DNA from: Nocardia rhizosphaerihabitans
GTDB lineage: Bacteria; Actinomycetota; Actinomycetes; Mycobacteriales; Mycobacteriaceae
Length of the DNA: 64,000 bases
NCBI RefSeq assembly: GCF_014646295.1
Contig: NZ_BMNE01000001.1
Location: 992,001-1,056,000, forward strand
Reading direction: 5' to 3'
Under the pieces are notes generated by a model. The model saw only the letters and a list, made by a program, of their open reading frames with translations, was not told the origin of the DNA and did not search any database. Every line of letters begins with the position of its first letter. Position 1 is the stretch's first letter. Below, one piece after another: positions 26,098 to 37,017 of the stretch. The translations under genes and the position numbers were made by a program.

Positions 26098-26739
26098 CTA
26101 TCGAACTGTCCCGGACAGTCCGCCCGACGGGGCGTCGACCTGCCCGGAAATCCCCGAGCCTGCCGGATCGAACCGGTCGCCGAAACTGCCCGCACGCATG
26201 TGCGCCAGGCCGAGGAACGCGACGACGATCAGCGCGGTCACCAGCGCCGTCACGGCCAGCGCCGCGAACCCGAGTTGCGCCTGCTCGACCCGGCGCACCG
26301 GGTGCACGCCGCGGGCGGGCCGCACACCACCGACGCGGGCGTACAGCGCCGCCTCGTTGCGCGGTCCGGTCGCTCGCGGACCGCGATCGACGCGAGCCGG
26401 GCGTGCGACCCGCGGCCGCGGCGAATCCGTCTGCGGCACCGTGGCGAAGGCGATGTCGAGCGCCGCGTCGACGGGCCGCGTCGACGCCGCCGCGAGCACT
26501 CCACGCGCGGCGGCCAGCCCGTCCGTTCCGTAGGCGGCGAAAACCTCCGCGGCGGGCCCGCGCGACACCTCCTGGCGGGCGGGCGCGGGCTGCGCGGTAC
26601 GACGCACCACCGGGCTGCCACCCGCGCCGCGCACGAGTGAGAACGGCCGCCGCGCACGGGCGTTGCGGCGACGCCGGGTGATCGGCTCGGGGTAGGCGGC
26701 GGGGGCGTAGGACTGCAGGGCGCTGGTCGCTGTGCTCAT
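26098..26739 (-). CDS. Rv2719c/DivS-like single-pass membrane protein, LysM-less, SOS-controlled
   Basis: A 213-residue protein with a basic, Pro/Arg-rich cytoplasmic part (residues 1-165), one membrane helix (LGFAALAVTALVTALIVVAFLG, about 168-189) and a short outer tail of about 24 residues. It is divergent from lexA and has two LexA boxes upstream, the position of the SOS-induced cell-division suppressors ChiZ (Rv2719c) of mycobacteria and DivS of Corynebacterium. The LysM domain of ChiZ is absent. GGAGG lies 11 bp before the ATG at 26739. The role in division arrest is inferred from position and topology. Confidence 0.7.
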   Translation of the reverse strand: MSTATSALQSYAPAAYPEPITRRRRNARARRPFSLVRGAGGSPVVRRTAQPAPARQEVSRGPAAEVFAAYGTDGLAAARGVLAAASTRPVDAALDIAFATVPQTDSPRPRVARPARVDRGPRATGPRNEAALYARVGGVRPARGVHPVRRVEQAQLGFAALAVTALVTALIVVAFLGLAHMRAGSFGDRFDPAGSGISGQVDAPSGGLSGTVR

Positions 26740-26811
26740 CGGAAGAACCTCCGGGGTGGTGTGCTCCGCTGCTGAAGGAATCGCTGGTGAAGCGGCTGTG
26801 TCACACATTGT

Positions 26812-26827
26812 TCGAACATGTGTGCGA
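26812..26827. promoter_or_regulatory. LexA box 1
   Basis: TCGAAC-ATGT-GTGCGA differs at one base from the mycobacterial SOS box TCGAAC-N4-GTTCGA. It lies upstream of the Rv2719c-like gene. Confidence 0.7.
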
Positions 26828-26842
26828 CGAACTGATGTTCGA
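26827..26842. promoter_or_regulatory. LexA box 2
   Basis: ACGAAC-TGAT-GTTCGA differs at one base from the consensus and abuts box 1 (they share base 26827). Confidence 0.75.
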
Positions 26843-26890
26843 TTTCTACCATGCCGCAACCGCGATGTCAGCACGAAACGCCCGACATGC

Positions 26891-26906
26891 TCGAACAGAT
26901 GTTTGA
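26891..26906. promoter_or_regulatory. LexA box 3, in front of lexA
   Basis: TCGAAC-AGAT-GTTTGA differs at one base from TCGAAC-N4-GTTCGA. It lies 63 bp upstream of the preferred lexA start at 26970 and probably mediates LexA autoregulation. Confidence 0.75.
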
Positions 26907-26969
26907 TACTTCGGCGTGGCACGACTAGCCTCGGAAAGGCGAAATCGACCAGCGAAAGGGCGGGATACG

Positions 26970-27686
26970 GTGACCCACACAGACGACACGGGTGACGAAA
27001 GCGCTACCGGCACCGTCACATCGGGATCCGGTGCGGATCTCACCGTGCGTCAGCGCACGGTCCTCGACGTCATCCGCACCTCGGTGACCGAGCGCGGCTA
27101 TCCCCCCAGCATCCGCGAGATCGGCGACGCGGTCGGCCTCACGTCCACCTCCTCGGTGGCCCATCAGCTCCGGGCGCTCGAGCGCAAGGGCTATCTACGC
27201 CGCGACCCGAATCGCCCGCGCGCGGTGAACGTCCGCGGTCTCGACGAGGCGGTCCGCTCGGTGACCACGCTGCCCGCCGAACCGGCCGACGACGTCGACG
27301 CGAACCGGCCGACACCGACCTTCGTCCCGGTCCTCGGCCGGATCGCCGCCGGTGGGCCGATCCTGGCCGAGCAGGCCGTGGAAGACGTCTTCCCGCTGCC
27401 CCGCGAGCTCGTCGGCGACGGATCGCTGTTCCTGCTGAAGGTCGTCGGCCAGTCGATGGTCGACGCGGCCATCTGCGACGGCGACTGGGTCGTGGTGCGG
27501 CAGCAGAACGTCGCCGAGGGCGGCGACATCGTGGCCGCCATGATCGACGGCGAGGCGACCGTGAAGACGTTCAAGCGCACCGGCAAGGACGTGTGGCTGA
27601 TGCCACACAACCCGCACTTCGAACCGATCCCGGGCAACGACGCGCAAATCCTCGGCAAGGTCGTCACCGTCATCCGCAAGATCTGA
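26970..27686 (+). CDS. lexA: SOS repressor LexA
   Basis: A 238-residue LexA. The winged helix-turn-helix covers about residues 24-85 ([24 protein letters not shown] core). The self-cleavage Ala-Gly is in GRIAAGGPI, the catalytic serine in GQSMVDA, and the lysine in ATVKTFKR. It represses recA, itself and the divergent membrane protein until RecA filaments trigger cleavage. The GTG at 26970 is preferred to 26916, because box 3 ends 9 bp before 26916 and the length then fits the 236-residue M. tuberculosis protein. It converges with the pirin gene (9 bp gap). Confidence 0.96.
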   Translation: MTHTDDTGDESATGTVTSGSGADLTVRQRTVLDVIRTSVTERGYPPSIREIGDAVGLTSTSSVAHQLRALERKGYLRRDPNRPRAVNVRGLDEAVRSVTTLPAEPADDVDANRPTPTFVPVLGRIAAGGPILAEQAVEDVFPLPRELVGDGSLFLLKVVGQSMVDAAICDGDWVVVRQQNVAEGGDIVAAMIDGEATVKTFKRTGKDVWLMPHNPHFEPIPGNDAQILGKVVTVIRKI

Positions 27687-27695
27687 GCATTTCGC

Positions 27696-28448
27696 TCAGC
27701 GGCGCACGGACGCGTCCATCTCCCAGATCAGCAGCTCGGCGGCGGTCAGCGCGGTGACGCGATGGCCGCCCGCGGCGGTCAGGCGCACGGCGTCGCCCTG
27801 TTCCAGGGTGCCGTTGTCCTCGAAGTCGACGGAGCCGCGCGCGACGAACACATGGCCGTACGGCGCGTCGGGGACGGTGATCGCCTGTCCGGGATCCAGT
27901 CGCGCGACATGGAAGGTGGCGTGGCGGTTGCCGATGCCGATCGCGGCCTCGCCGCGGTACTTCGGCATGCCGGAGGCCACGGGCACCAGGGTGTTGCGGC
28001 GCAGGTCGCCCTCGATGTCGAGTTCCTGATAGCCCGGTGTGACGCCGGGAGTATCCGGCGGAATCCACATCTGCACGACATGGAGGCGTTCGCGTTCCCG
28101 ATACCCCGCGCCGTTGCGTTCGGAATGCCGGATGCCGGTGCCCGCGCTCATCCGCTGCGCCAGGCCTGGATGGATCATGCCCGAATGGCCCGCCGAATCC
28201 TGATGGACGACCGCGCCTTCCAAGACCCAGGTGAGGATCTCGGTGTCACGGTGCTGATGGGTGTCGAAGCCCTCACCCGGGCCGACGGTGTCCTCGTTGT
28301 GCACCAGGAGCAGACCGTGCGCATGGTCCTCGAGCGTGAAGTTGCCGGTCGCCGGGAACGACTGCCGCGAGTCGAGCCACTCGTTCCACCAGTGCGCGCG
28401 GTCCGCGCCGGGCACCACCTGAACCTGGGCCGTCACCATCGTCGCCAC
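27696..28448 (-). CDS. Pirin family bicupin protein
   Basis: A 250-residue pirin. The N-terminal cupin metal site is seen as GFDTHQHRDTEILTWVLEG plus RMSAGTGIRHSE, with H in the typical positions and a following E/H pair. Bacterial pirins such as YhhW have quercetin 2,3-dioxygenase or redox functions. The ATG follows GAAGGTGGCGACG. A near-perfect palindrome lies 4 bp upstream of the start. Confidence 0.87.
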   Translation of the reverse strand: MATMVTAQVQVVPGADRAHWWNEWLDSRQSFPATGNFTLEDHAHGLLLVHNEDTVGPGEGFDTHQHRDTEILTWVLEGAVVHQDSAGHSGMIHPGLAQRMSAGTGIRHSERNGAGYRERERLHVVQMWIPPDTPGVTPGYQELDIEGDLRRNTLVPVASGMPKYRGEAAIGIGNRHATFHVARLDPGQAITVPDAPYGHVFVARGSVDFEDNGTLEQGDAVRLTAAGGHRVTALTAAELLIWEMDASVRR

Positions 28449-28452
28449 CTTC

Positions 28453-28480
28453 CGCTATCCGGACTTGGGTCCGTATAGCG
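28453..28480. promoter_or_regulatory. Candidate operator palindrome upstream of the pirin gene
   Basis: CGCTATCCGGAC and GTCCGTATAGCG form a 12-bp inverted repeat with one mismatch and a 4-base centre, 4 bp before the pirin start. It is a likely repressor site or hairpin in the leader; the regulator is unknown. Confidence 0.5.
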
Positions 28481-28525
28481 GGTAACGCGGGCGGCGCCGC
28501 GGGCATTCCGCAGCGCCGGACCGGC

Positions 28526-29428
28526 TCAGAACGGCAGGGCGCCGCGCAGGCGGCCGACCAGGGTGCGGCCGGAATCGCGGTCGCGCTCGTTGAACAGGAA
28601 CTGCAGTTCCTCCTCGAGCCCCTTGCGGACCACATCGCGCAGGTCGGCGGCCGCGGCATCGAGATCCTCGGCCTCGAGCCACGGCGTCGGGTCGATCGGC
28701 ACACCCGCGGAGTAGTAGAACCGTTCCGGTCGCGGCAGCGGCGTCGGGCCGATGCCCTTGACCATCGGCGGGTTCAGCTCGGGGTTGATGCCGAGCAGGC
28801 TGCACGTCCAGCGCAGCGGACGCATCACCGGATGCTGGCCGTCGAAGACGATGTCGAACGCGTCGTCGACGCCGATCATCGCCAGCGGCACGACCGGCAC
28901 CCCTGCCTGGATCGCCATCCGCGCGAAGCCGGTCCGGCCCTCCCACTTGAGCACGTACTTCTCGCCCTTGCGGCGGATCGCCTCGCGGCCGCCACCGGGG
29001 AACACGACAACCGCTTCCCCCTGCTCTAGCAGCGCCAGGCAGTTGTTGCGCGTCCCGCGCACCGCGCCGAAGCGGTGCAGGATATGGCGCACGCCCGGCA
29101 CCATCAGCACATGCTCGGCCAGCCCGCGCACCAGCCGCCCGCGTGCCCGCAGGATCGCCGGCATCAGCAGCGGCGCATCGATCCCGCCGAGCAGGTTGTG
29201 GTTGGCCACGATCAGCACGGGGCCCTCGGCCGGAATGTTCTCCAGGCCGTAGAACCGCGGGCTGGCCCACGCGCTCACCGGCGCGAACACCGCCTCGAAC
29301 GCGCGGATCTCCCACTCGCTCGGCGTCGGGTTCAACGGCGCGTTGTCGGAGAGGATCCGGTCGCCCTGCTCGACCGATCCTGTCCTGTTCTCGTTCACAA
29401 TCTCTGGACCCCGCTGGTCATTCGACAT
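28526..29428 (-). CDS. Lysophospholipid acyltransferase (PlsC/DAGAT-like) family protein
   Basis: A 300-residue acyltransferase. The N-H-x-D-type motif is seen as IVANHNLLGGIDAP (H with D seven residues later), followed by a GTRNNCLALLEQGEAVVVFPGGGREA block and a VPVVPLAMIG strand, as in the DAGAT-like branch of the PlsC superfamily. It should transfer an acyl group to a lysophospholipid or alcohol acceptor at the membrane; the acceptor is unknown. Start ATG at 29428 follows GGAGGGTGTT; the open frame further upstream is unrelated. Confidence 0.82.
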   Translation of the reverse strand: MSNDQRGPEIVNENRTGSVEQGDRILSDNAPLNPTPSEWEIRAFEAVFAPVSAWASPRFYGLENIPAEGPVLIVANHNLLGGIDAPLLMPAILRARGRLVRGLAEHVLMVPGVRHILHRFGAVRGTRNNCLALLEQGEAVVVFPGGGREAIRRKGEKYVLKWEGRTGFARMAIQAGVPVVPLAMIGVDDAFDIVFDGQHPVMRPLRWTCSLLGINPELNPPMVKGIGPTPLPRPERFYYSAGVPIDPTPWLEAEDLDAAAADLRDVVRKGLEEELQFLFNERDRDSGRTLVGRLRGALPF

Positions 29429-29525
29429 AACACCCTCCTGCTGTCGACAATCGACCATAGCGCCCGAAAAAGGCTGTGTCGCATCGATGTTGGCCGCTAC
29501 ACCGCGGCAAACCCGGCTGGTCGGA

Positions 29526-31079
<1,554 letters not shown>

Positions 31080-31130
31080 ACGCCCTCCATGCTGCCACGT
31101 CACGGTGACAGTGCGCATCCGGTTATCCGG

Positions 31131-32030
31131 CTACTGCGCGTCCCACCACTCCCGGGACAACGTGCCGGAGGCCAGCAGCACCGACGGGCCGCGCAGCCAG
31201 GCCCGGCCCTGGTCGATCGTGACGCGCACCTGTCCGCCGGGTACCCGCACCGTCACCGCGCCGGAACCGGTCCCGACCGCGACACCGGCGGCGGTCAGTG
31301 CCGCGGCCGCCGCGGCGACGGTTCCCGTTCCGCAGGACCGTGTTTCACCGACGCCACGTTCGTAGACCCGCATGTCGACGGCATTGTCGGCACCCAGCGC
31401 GGTGAGGATCTCGACATTGACCCCGTGCGGGAACAGGTCGGGATCGAAGCCGGGCGACACGGCCAGATCGAGCTTGGCCAGCGCGTCGGCCGTGAGCCCC
31501 TCGTCGACGCAGGCCAGATGCGGATTGCCGACATCGATGCCGATCCCCGGCAGCGCCCAGCCGCCCAGGGTCGCGGTGGACGGCCCGAGTTCACGCACGA
31601 CACCCATGTCGACGGTGACCTCGCCGTCGACCGGTCCCGCCGCGTGGACCACCACGGGCCGGGCGCCCGCGCGGCTGCCGACGACGTACTCGGTGCGCGA
31701 TTCCATCCCGGACGCGTTCAGATAGTGCGCGAACACCCGCACGCCGTTGCCGCACATCTCGGCGATCGAGCCGTCGGCATTGCGGTAGTCCATGAACCAG
31801 TCGTCGCCGCCGACGCCGTCGGGCAGCGCATCGAGCACACCCGCGTCGACGAGCGCGCTCGCCGTGGCGACCCGCAGCACGCCGTCGGCGCCGAGGCCAC
31901 GCTGCCGGTCACACAGCGCGGCGACGCGGTCGGCGGTCAGGTCGAGCCGGGCCTGCGGGTCGGGCAGCACGACGAAATCGTTCTGGGTGCCGTTGCCCTT
32001 GCTGAATTCGATGTCGGACACGGTCGTCAT
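31131..32030 (-). CDS. dapF: Diaminopimelate epimerase
   Basis: A 299-residue DapF. The two catalytic cysteines are in [11 protein letters not shown] and RSCGTGTVA; the start [11 protein letters not shown] is typical. It converts LL- to meso-diaminopimelate for lysine and peptidoglycan synthesis. It lies between the TrmH-like methyltransferase gene (27 bp upstream) and hflX, the same dapF-hflX order as in M. tuberculosis. Confidence 0.97.
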   Translation of the reverse strand: MTTVSDIEFSKGNGTQNDFVVLPDPQARLDLTADRVAALCDRQRGLGADGVLRVATASALVDAGVLDALPDGVGGDDWFMDYRNADGSIAEMCGNGVRVFAHYLNASGMESRTEYVVGSRAGARPVVVHAAGPVDGEVTVDMGVVRELGPSTATLGGWALPGIGIDVGNPHLACVDEGLTADALAKLDLAVSPGFDPDLFPHGVNVEILTALGADNAVDMRVYERGVGETRSCGTGTVAAAAAALTAAGVAVGTGSGAVTVRVPGGQVRVTIDQGRAWLRGPSVLLASGTLSREWWDAQ

Positions 32031-32056
32031 TGTCCTCTTCGCCGCCGAGCACCGCG

Positions 32057-32893
32057 CTACCGGGCGAAGGTGCGCCGCTGGCGGGCGATCTCGTAGAGGC
32101 TGATCGCGCCCGCCGACGGCGCACCCAGCGAGCTGGCGGTGCCGCCCATCGGGATGGTGACCAGGTCGTCGCAGGCCTCGGCCCAGGCCGAGCTCATCCC
32201 GGTGGTCTCGTTGCCGACGACCAGGATCGTGGCCTCGGTGAAGTCGTAGTCGTAGATGGTGCTCGGCGCGGCCTCGTCGGTGCCGACGATGCGGGTGGGG
32301 ATGCCGCGCGCCACCTGGCGGTCCCGGAATTCCAGGACCTGCGCGGGTCCGGCGGCGCGCAGGACCGGGACGGCGAACAGCGAACCGGTGGAGGCGCGCA
32401 CGGCCTGCGGATCGAACTGATCGGCGCCGTGCCCGGTGACGATCACCCCGGACGCGCCGAAGGCGTCGGCGGACCGGATCAGCGTGCCGAGGTTGCCCGG
32501 CGAGTTCGGGCGGTCGAACACGACGACGACCGGCGCGTCCTCCCCCGGTTCGCCGGGCGCGTAGTCGGCCAGGTCCGGCTGCTGGGACACCGCGACCGCG
32601 ACGATCTCCGGCACGCTCGCCGCCTTCTCCCCCAGCTCGGCCATGAGCTCGGGCACCAGCCCGACCTGCGGCACGTCGGCGGTGTCGAGCACCTCGCGCG
32701 CCCAGCTCGACAGCTCGGGGGTGCCGAGCCGGTAGAGCAGTGTTTCCAGCGGCCAGTCGTTGGCCAGCGCCTGGGTGAGCGGGCGCACGCCTTGCACGAG
32801 GAACCGGCCGTCACGATGACGTTTTGTCCGGTTGTTGAGGTAGGCCTGCCACACCTGCACCGAGGCGTTGCGGGTACTCACTCGACGCGTCAC
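32057..32893 (-). CDS. TrmH/SpoU family RNA 2'-O-methyltransferase
   Basis: A 278-residue SPOUT methyltransferase. The N-terminal substrate-binding part has the [18 protein letters not shown] pattern; the catalytic part has [21 protein letters not shown] (motif 1, about residues 125-145), [11 protein letters not shown] (motif 2) and [22 protein letters not shown] (motif 3, knot). It methylates tRNA or 23S rRNA 2'-OH; the target nucleotide cannot be told. The GTG overlaps the miaA stop as GTGA, so translation is coupled. Confidence 0.9.
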   Translation of the reverse strand: MTRRVSTRNASVQVWQAYLNNRTKRHRDGRFLVQGVRPLTQALANDWPLETLLYRLGTPELSSWAREVLDTADVPQVGLVPELMAELGEKAASVPEIVAVAVSQQPDLADYAPGEPGEDAPVVVVFDRPNSPGNLGTLIRSADAFGASGVIVTGHGADQFDPQAVRASTGSLFAVPVLRAAGPAQVLEFRDRQVARGIPTRIVGTDEAAPSTIYDYDFTEATILVVGNETTGMSSAWAEACDDLVTIPMGGTASSLGAPSAGAISLYEIARQRRTFAR

Positions 32894-33837
32894 TGCGCTG
32901 TCCGTCCTGTCGGGTCTGATCGGTGATGGGAGAGCAGTGCCAGCGTGGTCGCGGCGAGCTCGGGGTCGGCGCCGTCGACCCAGGTCACCCTGGGATCGCG
33001 GCGGAACCACGACCGCTGCCTGCGCACATACCGGCGGGTGCCGATCAGGGTGCGCTCGCGGGCGTGGGCGAGGTCGTATTCGCCGTCGAGATGGGCCAGC
33101 ACCTGGGCGTAGCCGATCGCGCGGCGGGCGGTCTGGCCCGCACGCAGCCCCACCTCGACGAGACCGCGCACCTCCTCGACCAGGCCGGTGTCGAACATGT
33201 GGGCGGTGCGTGCCTCGATCCGGGCATCCAGAGCCGCGGTCTCCCGGTCGACGCCGAGGATGGCGGTGTCCCAGCGTGGCGTGCCGATCGTCGGCGCCGA
33301 GGCGGCGAAGGGCTGCCCGGTCAACTCGACGACCTCGAGGGCGCGCACCATCCGCCTGCCATCGGTGGGCAGGATGGTCGAGGCCGCCACCGGGTCGGCT
33401 TCCTTCAGGGCGGCGTGCACCGCGTGCACCCCGCCCTCGGCGAGCAGCGCCTCCCAGCGCGCGCGGATCTCGGGGTCGGTGGCCGGGAAATCCCACTGGT
33501 CGAGCAGCGCCTGCACGTACATCATCGAACCGCCCACGATCACCGGGACGAGTCCGCGATCCATGATGTCCTCGACGACCGCGCTCGCGGCGCTCTGATA
33601 GGCCGCGACCGTCGCGGTCTCGGTGACGTCGAGGACGTCGAGCAGGTGGTGCGGGATACCGCGACGCTGCTCGGGCGGCAGTTTCGCGGTGCCGACGTCC
33701 ATTCCGCGATAGAGCTGCATCGCGTCGATATTGACGATCTCGCCGCCGAGCTGTTCGGCGAGATCGAGCGCGAGATCGGATTTGCCGGTGGCGGTGGGGC
33801 CGACGACCGCGATCGGGCGCCCTGGCCTGCTCGTCAC
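32890..33837 (-). CDS. miaA: tRNA dimethylallyltransferase MiaA
   Basis: A 315-residue MiaA. The P-loop is [12 protein letters not shown] near residue 12, with the [15 protein letters not shown] and [11 protein letters not shown] motifs and the [11 protein letters not shown] helix. It adds a dimethylallyl group to A37 of tRNAs that read UNN codons; MiaB, also in this window, finishes the modification. Start is GTG at 33837, overlapping the stop of the previous gene (GTGA), and its own stop overlaps the methyltransferase start in the same way. Confidence 0.97.
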   Translation of the reverse strand: MTSRPGRPIAVVGPTATGKSDLALDLAEQLGGEIVNIDAMQLYRGMDVGTAKLPPEQRRGIPHHLLDVLDVTETATVAAYQSAASAVVEDIMDRGLVPVIVGGSMMYVQALLDQWDFPATDPEIRARWEALLAEGGVHAVHAALKEADPVAASTILPTDGRRMVRALEVVELTGQPFAASAPTIGTPRWDTAILGVDRETAALDARIEARTAHMFDTGLVEEVRGLVEVGLRAGQTARRAIGYAQVLAHLDGEYDLAHARERTLIGTRRYVRRQRSWFRRDPRVTWVDGADPELAATTLALLSHHRSDPTGRTAQ

Positions 33838-34607
33838 TCGTCGATACCTTCCTGTCCACACGGTTGCCACACGCTCACGTCGTAGCCGACGCCATAGGGT
33901 GCGCCCTGATAGAGGGTACGCACCCGCGGATCGGCCGGATCGGCGGCGAACAGACCGCCGAGTACCTGGTAGGCGGCGCGTCCGTCGAGCAGCAGTTCTG
34001 CACACAGCGCGGGGTCGAGCACGGCCAGTCCCGACCGCGAGCCGGATCGCAGCGCGGTGTCGAGGGCCTGCTGCACCGGCGCCGCCCGCTCGTCCAGATA
34101 GCCCGGCGCCGTGACGGTCAGCGTCGCCGCGCCGTCGGCGACGACGAGCACCGCGTGCGGGGCCGGATCGGCGTCCAGTTCGGCCCGCAACGCGGCGCCG
34201 GCGCGCGCGCACTCCGACGGTGCCGAGTCGGCGGCGAGCAGCCGCGCCCGCACCGAGATCCCCGGCGCCACCTGCTCGCGCAACCACCCGGCGACCAGCA
34301 CGGGCAGGGGAAGCTGGGCGTCTGCTGGGCCCGGCTCCTCGCCGGCGGGACCGAGGCCGACGACCACGTCGGCGCCGAAACCACGGAAGGTCCCTCTGGT
34401 CGTGGCCGGGAAGTTCTGGTCGTGCGCGCCGACGCCGAGGACGGTCCACCGGTCGGCGGACGCGGCGAGCGTGGCCGCGGCGTCGACGGCCGCGGCGCGC
34501 AGCACCGCGATCGGGTCGTCGGGATCGCTGCCGGACGCGACGGGCCGCCCGCACAGTTCGGGCACCAGCATCGGCGGCGACGGGACCAGGGCCGCTATCG
34601 AGAACAC
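33834..34607 (-). CDS. Conserved protein of Rv2728c type (extradiol dioxygenase III-like fold)
   Basis: A 257-residue alanine-rich protein, first of a chain with miaA and trmH. It begins [16 protein letters not shown] and has [26 protein letters not shown] and [14 protein letters not shown] motifs, which together resemble the class III extradiol dioxygenase/MEMO fold. The start is uncertain: the GTG at 34607 aligns with the SAALVPSPP start of Rv2728c, whereas the open frame reaches 34700. Function is unknown. Confidence 0.7.
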   Translation of the reverse strand: MFSIAALVPSPPMLVPELCGRPVASGSDPDDPIAVLRAAAVDAAATLAASADRWTVLGVGAHDQNFPATTRGTFRGFGADVVVGLGPAGEEPGPADAQLPLPVLVAGWLREQVAPGISVRARLLAADSAPSECARAGAALRAELDADPAPHAVLVVADGAATLTVTAPGYLDERAAPVQQALDTALRSGSRSGLAVLDPALCAELLLDGRAAYQVLGGLFAADPADPRVRTLYQGAPYGVGYDVSVWQPCGQEGIDE

Positions 34608-34750
34608 GTTGTAACCGTAGCCGTACCGCGTGGGCGGTCCGGCACCCACCGCACCGCGACGCGGCTGCGGTCTGCGAGTGTCCGGCGCGGTGATGCGCAC
34701 CGAGATTGCTAGTGTTTTCAGGTGCGACTACCCACGTCGTCCGGGACGAA

Positions 34751-34783
34751 ATCCCAGGAAATCCGGCATCCGATCCCTGGGAT
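34751..34783. promoter_or_regulatory. Inverted repeat in the leader region of the DUF349 gene
   Basis: ATCCCAGG and CCTGGGAT form a perfect 8-bp inverted repeat separated by 17 bases in the 263-bp divergent region between the Rv2728c-like gene and the DUF349 gene. Role unknown; it may be an operator or a leader hairpin. Confidence 0.35.
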
Positions 34784-34870
34784 CGATGGTTTCCTCGGCT
34801 CGAACCGGGTTCAATGGGATGTGCTAGGGCGTAACCAGGCAGCCGTGACGCGCGGCAGGGACGGAGAGCA

Positions 34871-36250
34871 ATGACCGACAGCAACGGAACCGCGAAGCCC
34901 ACCCCCGGTCCGGGCCCGCGACCCTCCGCTACCCCCAAGCCCGGCGGAAAGTCTCCGCGTCCGCCGAAGCCGCACGCCGTCAAACCGGCGCCGGGACCCG
35001 ATCAACCCCATCCGCATCCCGTGGTCGTGCCGACCGTCACCGACCCGAGCAAGTGGGGCCGCGTCGACGAGGACGGCACCGCCTGGGTGAAGACCGCCGA
35101 CGGCGAGCGCGTCATCGGCTCCTGGCAGGCGGGCGATGCCGCCGAGGGGCTCGAACACTTCGGCCGCCGCTTCGACGACCTGGCGACCGAGGTCGCGCTG
35201 CTCGAGGCCAGGCTGGCCGCGGGCGCCGACGCCCGCAAGACCAAGGCCGCCGCGCTCGCGATCGCCGAGACGCTGCCCACCGCGGCCGTCATCGGTGACA
35301 TCGACGGCCTGGCCACGCGCCTGCAGGCCATCACCGAGCACTCCGAGGAAGCCGCCGCGCACGCCAAGGAGGAGAAGGAGCGCGCCCGGCACGAGCACAC
35401 CGAGCGCAAGGAAGCTCTCGCCGCCGAGGCCGAGCAGATCGCCGCCGAGTCCACCCAGTGGAAGGCCGCGGGCGACCGGCTGCGCGAGATCCTCGACGAG
35501 TGGAAGTCCATCCGCGGAGTCGACCGCAAGGTCGACGACGCGCTGTGGAAGCGCTACTCCAAGGCCCGCGAGGCGTTCAACCGCCGCCGCGGCGCGCACT
35601 TCGCCGAGCTCGACCGGGAACGCGCCTCGGCGAAGACCCGCAAGGAAGAGCTGTGCGTGCGCGCCGAGGAACTGGCCGGGTCCACCGACTGGACCGGCAC
35701 GGCCGCGGTGTTCCGCGATCTGCTCACCGAGTGGAAGGCAGCGGGCCGCGCGCCGCGCGAGGCCGACGAGGCACTGTGGCGCCGCTTCAAGAGCGCCCAG
35801 GACGTGTTCTTCGCCGCCCGCAACGCGGCGGTGTCCGAGCGCGACGCCGAGTTCGAGCACAACGCCACCGCCAAGCAGGAACTGCTGCGCGCCTACGAGC
35901 ACATCGACCCGGCCGCCGGGCTCGACGCCGCCCGCAACGCGCTGCGCGAACTGCAGGACAAGTGGGACGCCATCGGCAAGGTCCCGCGCGAGCGCATGCA
36001 GGAGCTGGAAGGCAAGCTGCGCGCCATCGAGAAGCGCGTGCGCGACGCCGCCGACCAGCAGTGGCGCCGCACCGATCCGGAGGCCGTCGCCCGTGCCGCG
36101 CAGTTCCGCGAGCGGGTCGCCCAGTTCGAGGAGCAGGCCGCCAAGGCCACCGCGGCGGGCAAGAAGCGCGACGCGGAAAAGGCACTCGAGCAGGCCAAGC
36201 AGTGGCGCGAGTGGGCCGAGGCCGCCGAGGGCGCGGTCAGCAACCGATAG
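34871..36250 (+). CDS. DUF349 domain protein
   Basis: A 459-residue hydrophilic protein. The first 60 residues are Pro/Lys-rich. The rest is helical with repeated DUF349 units (patterns like [31 protein letters not shown] and [31 protein letters not shown], residues about 215-340), followed by a coiled-coil tail. DUF349 proteins such as Rv2731 have been linked with ribosome or helicase contexts, but no enzymatic activity is known. AGGGACGGAGAGCA lies just before the ATG. A strong terminator follows. Confidence 0.88.
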   Translation: MTDSNGTAKPTPGPGPRPSATPKPGGKSPRPPKPHAVKPAPGPDQPHPHPVVVPTVTDPSKWGRVDEDGTAWVKTADGERVIGSWQAGDAAEGLEHFGRRFDDLATEVALLEARLAAGADARKTKAAALAIAETLPTAAVIGDIDGLATRLQAITEHSEEAAAHAKEEKERARHEHTERKEALAAEAEQIAAESTQWKAAGDRLREILDEWKSIRGVDRKVDDALWKRYSKAREAFNRRRGAHFAELDRERASAKTRKEELCVRAEELAGSTDWTGTAAVFRDLLTEWKAAGRAPREADEALWRRFKSAQDVFFAARNAAVSERDAEFEHNATAKQELLRAYEHIDPAAGLDAARNALRELQDKWDAIGKVPRERMQELEGKLRAIEKRVRDAADQQWRRTDPEAVARAAQFRERVAQFEEQAAKATAAGKKRDAEKALEQAKQWREWAEAAEGAVSNR

Positions 36251-36258
36251 AACAGCAG

Positions 36259-36290
36259 AAACCCCCGACCACCGGTCGGGGGTTTCTTTC
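36259..36290. terminator. Terminator between the DUF349 gene and the Rv2732c-like gene
   Basis: A 12-bp stem (AAACCCCCGACC / GGTCGGGGGTTT) with a 3-base loop followed by TTTC is a classical intrinsic terminator, symmetrical enough to act on both convergent transcripts. Confidence 0.9.
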
Positions 36291-36300
36291 GTTCGTGGTC

Positions 36301-37017
36301 CTACTCGCCGGTCAGGCGCTTGCGGTCGCGCTCCTCGGCTTCGCGGGCGGCGTTGCGGCGCTGCTCTTCGGCAGCGAGCTGCACGGCGGTGCGGCTCCAG
36401 ACGACGCGAACCCAGTGGAAGGTGAGCACCATGATCGCGATGGTGCCCAGGATCAGGCCGATACCGGGGCCCGCGCCCTCGTAGTTGCCGAGGCCCGGCG
36501 TCTGGCGGTGCCAGATCGACAACACGCCGAACACGCTGCCGACGGCCGAACCCGCGCACGCCAGCCAGGCCAGTACCCAGCGACGGGTGGTCAGGGCGAG
36601 CAGCGAGAAGCCGACACCGAAGACGATGACCAGCCAGACGAAGATCCGCGACGGCAGACCGATGTGCTCGACCCCGGCGGCATCGGTGTCGAGCAGCACG
36701 TCGAAGCCGCGCGCGGTGCCCGCGGTCGGCAGCACCAGCGAGATCAGCAGCGCGAAGACCGCGCCCGCCACGACCAGCGCCCGCGCGCCGGGATCGATCT
36801 CGCCGGCGATGCGGCGTTCCACCGCGTCGAGTTCGCCGCGGAACTGTTCGAATTCCTTGTCGTCCACCCGGTTCACCGCGTCGTCACTCCTGTTCGCAGG
36901 CTGATCGTTGCTGGGCTCGTGTGCGCCGGGCTCTACTGTGCCATCCCCGGATGAGTCACCCGCACCCGACCCACTACGACCGGTAGTAGGTTCGGGATCC
37001 TCGGCCGGGGAGGTCAC
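36301..37017 (-). CDS. Rv2732c-like membrane protein
   Basis: A 238-residue protein with a disordered acidic N-terminus (about 60 residues), a short coiled part, then four hydrophobic helices and a basic C-terminal tail ([15 protein letters not shown]). It corresponds to Rv2732c by position next to miaB. No function is known. The GTG at 37017 overlaps the miaB stop (GTGA); an in-frame GTG at 37023 exists but lacks that coupling signature. Confidence 0.75.
   Translation of the reverse strand: MTSPAEDPEPTTGRSGSGAGDSSGDGTVEPGAHEPSNDQPANRSDDAVNRVDDKEFEQFRGELDAVERRIAGEIDPGARALVVAGAVFALLISLVLPTAGTARGFDVLLDTDAAGVEHIGLPSRIFVWLVIVFGVGFSLLALTTRRWVLAWLACAGSAVGSVFGVLSIWHRQTPGLGNYEGAGPGIGLILGTIAIMVLTFHWVRVVWSRTAVQLAAEEQRRNAAREAEERDRKRLTGE

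Noticed and set aside
26916..26969. GTG at 26916 as the lexA start
   Set aside because: It would place the start 9 bp after a LexA box and add 18 residues absent in homologs; the GTG at 26970 fits better.
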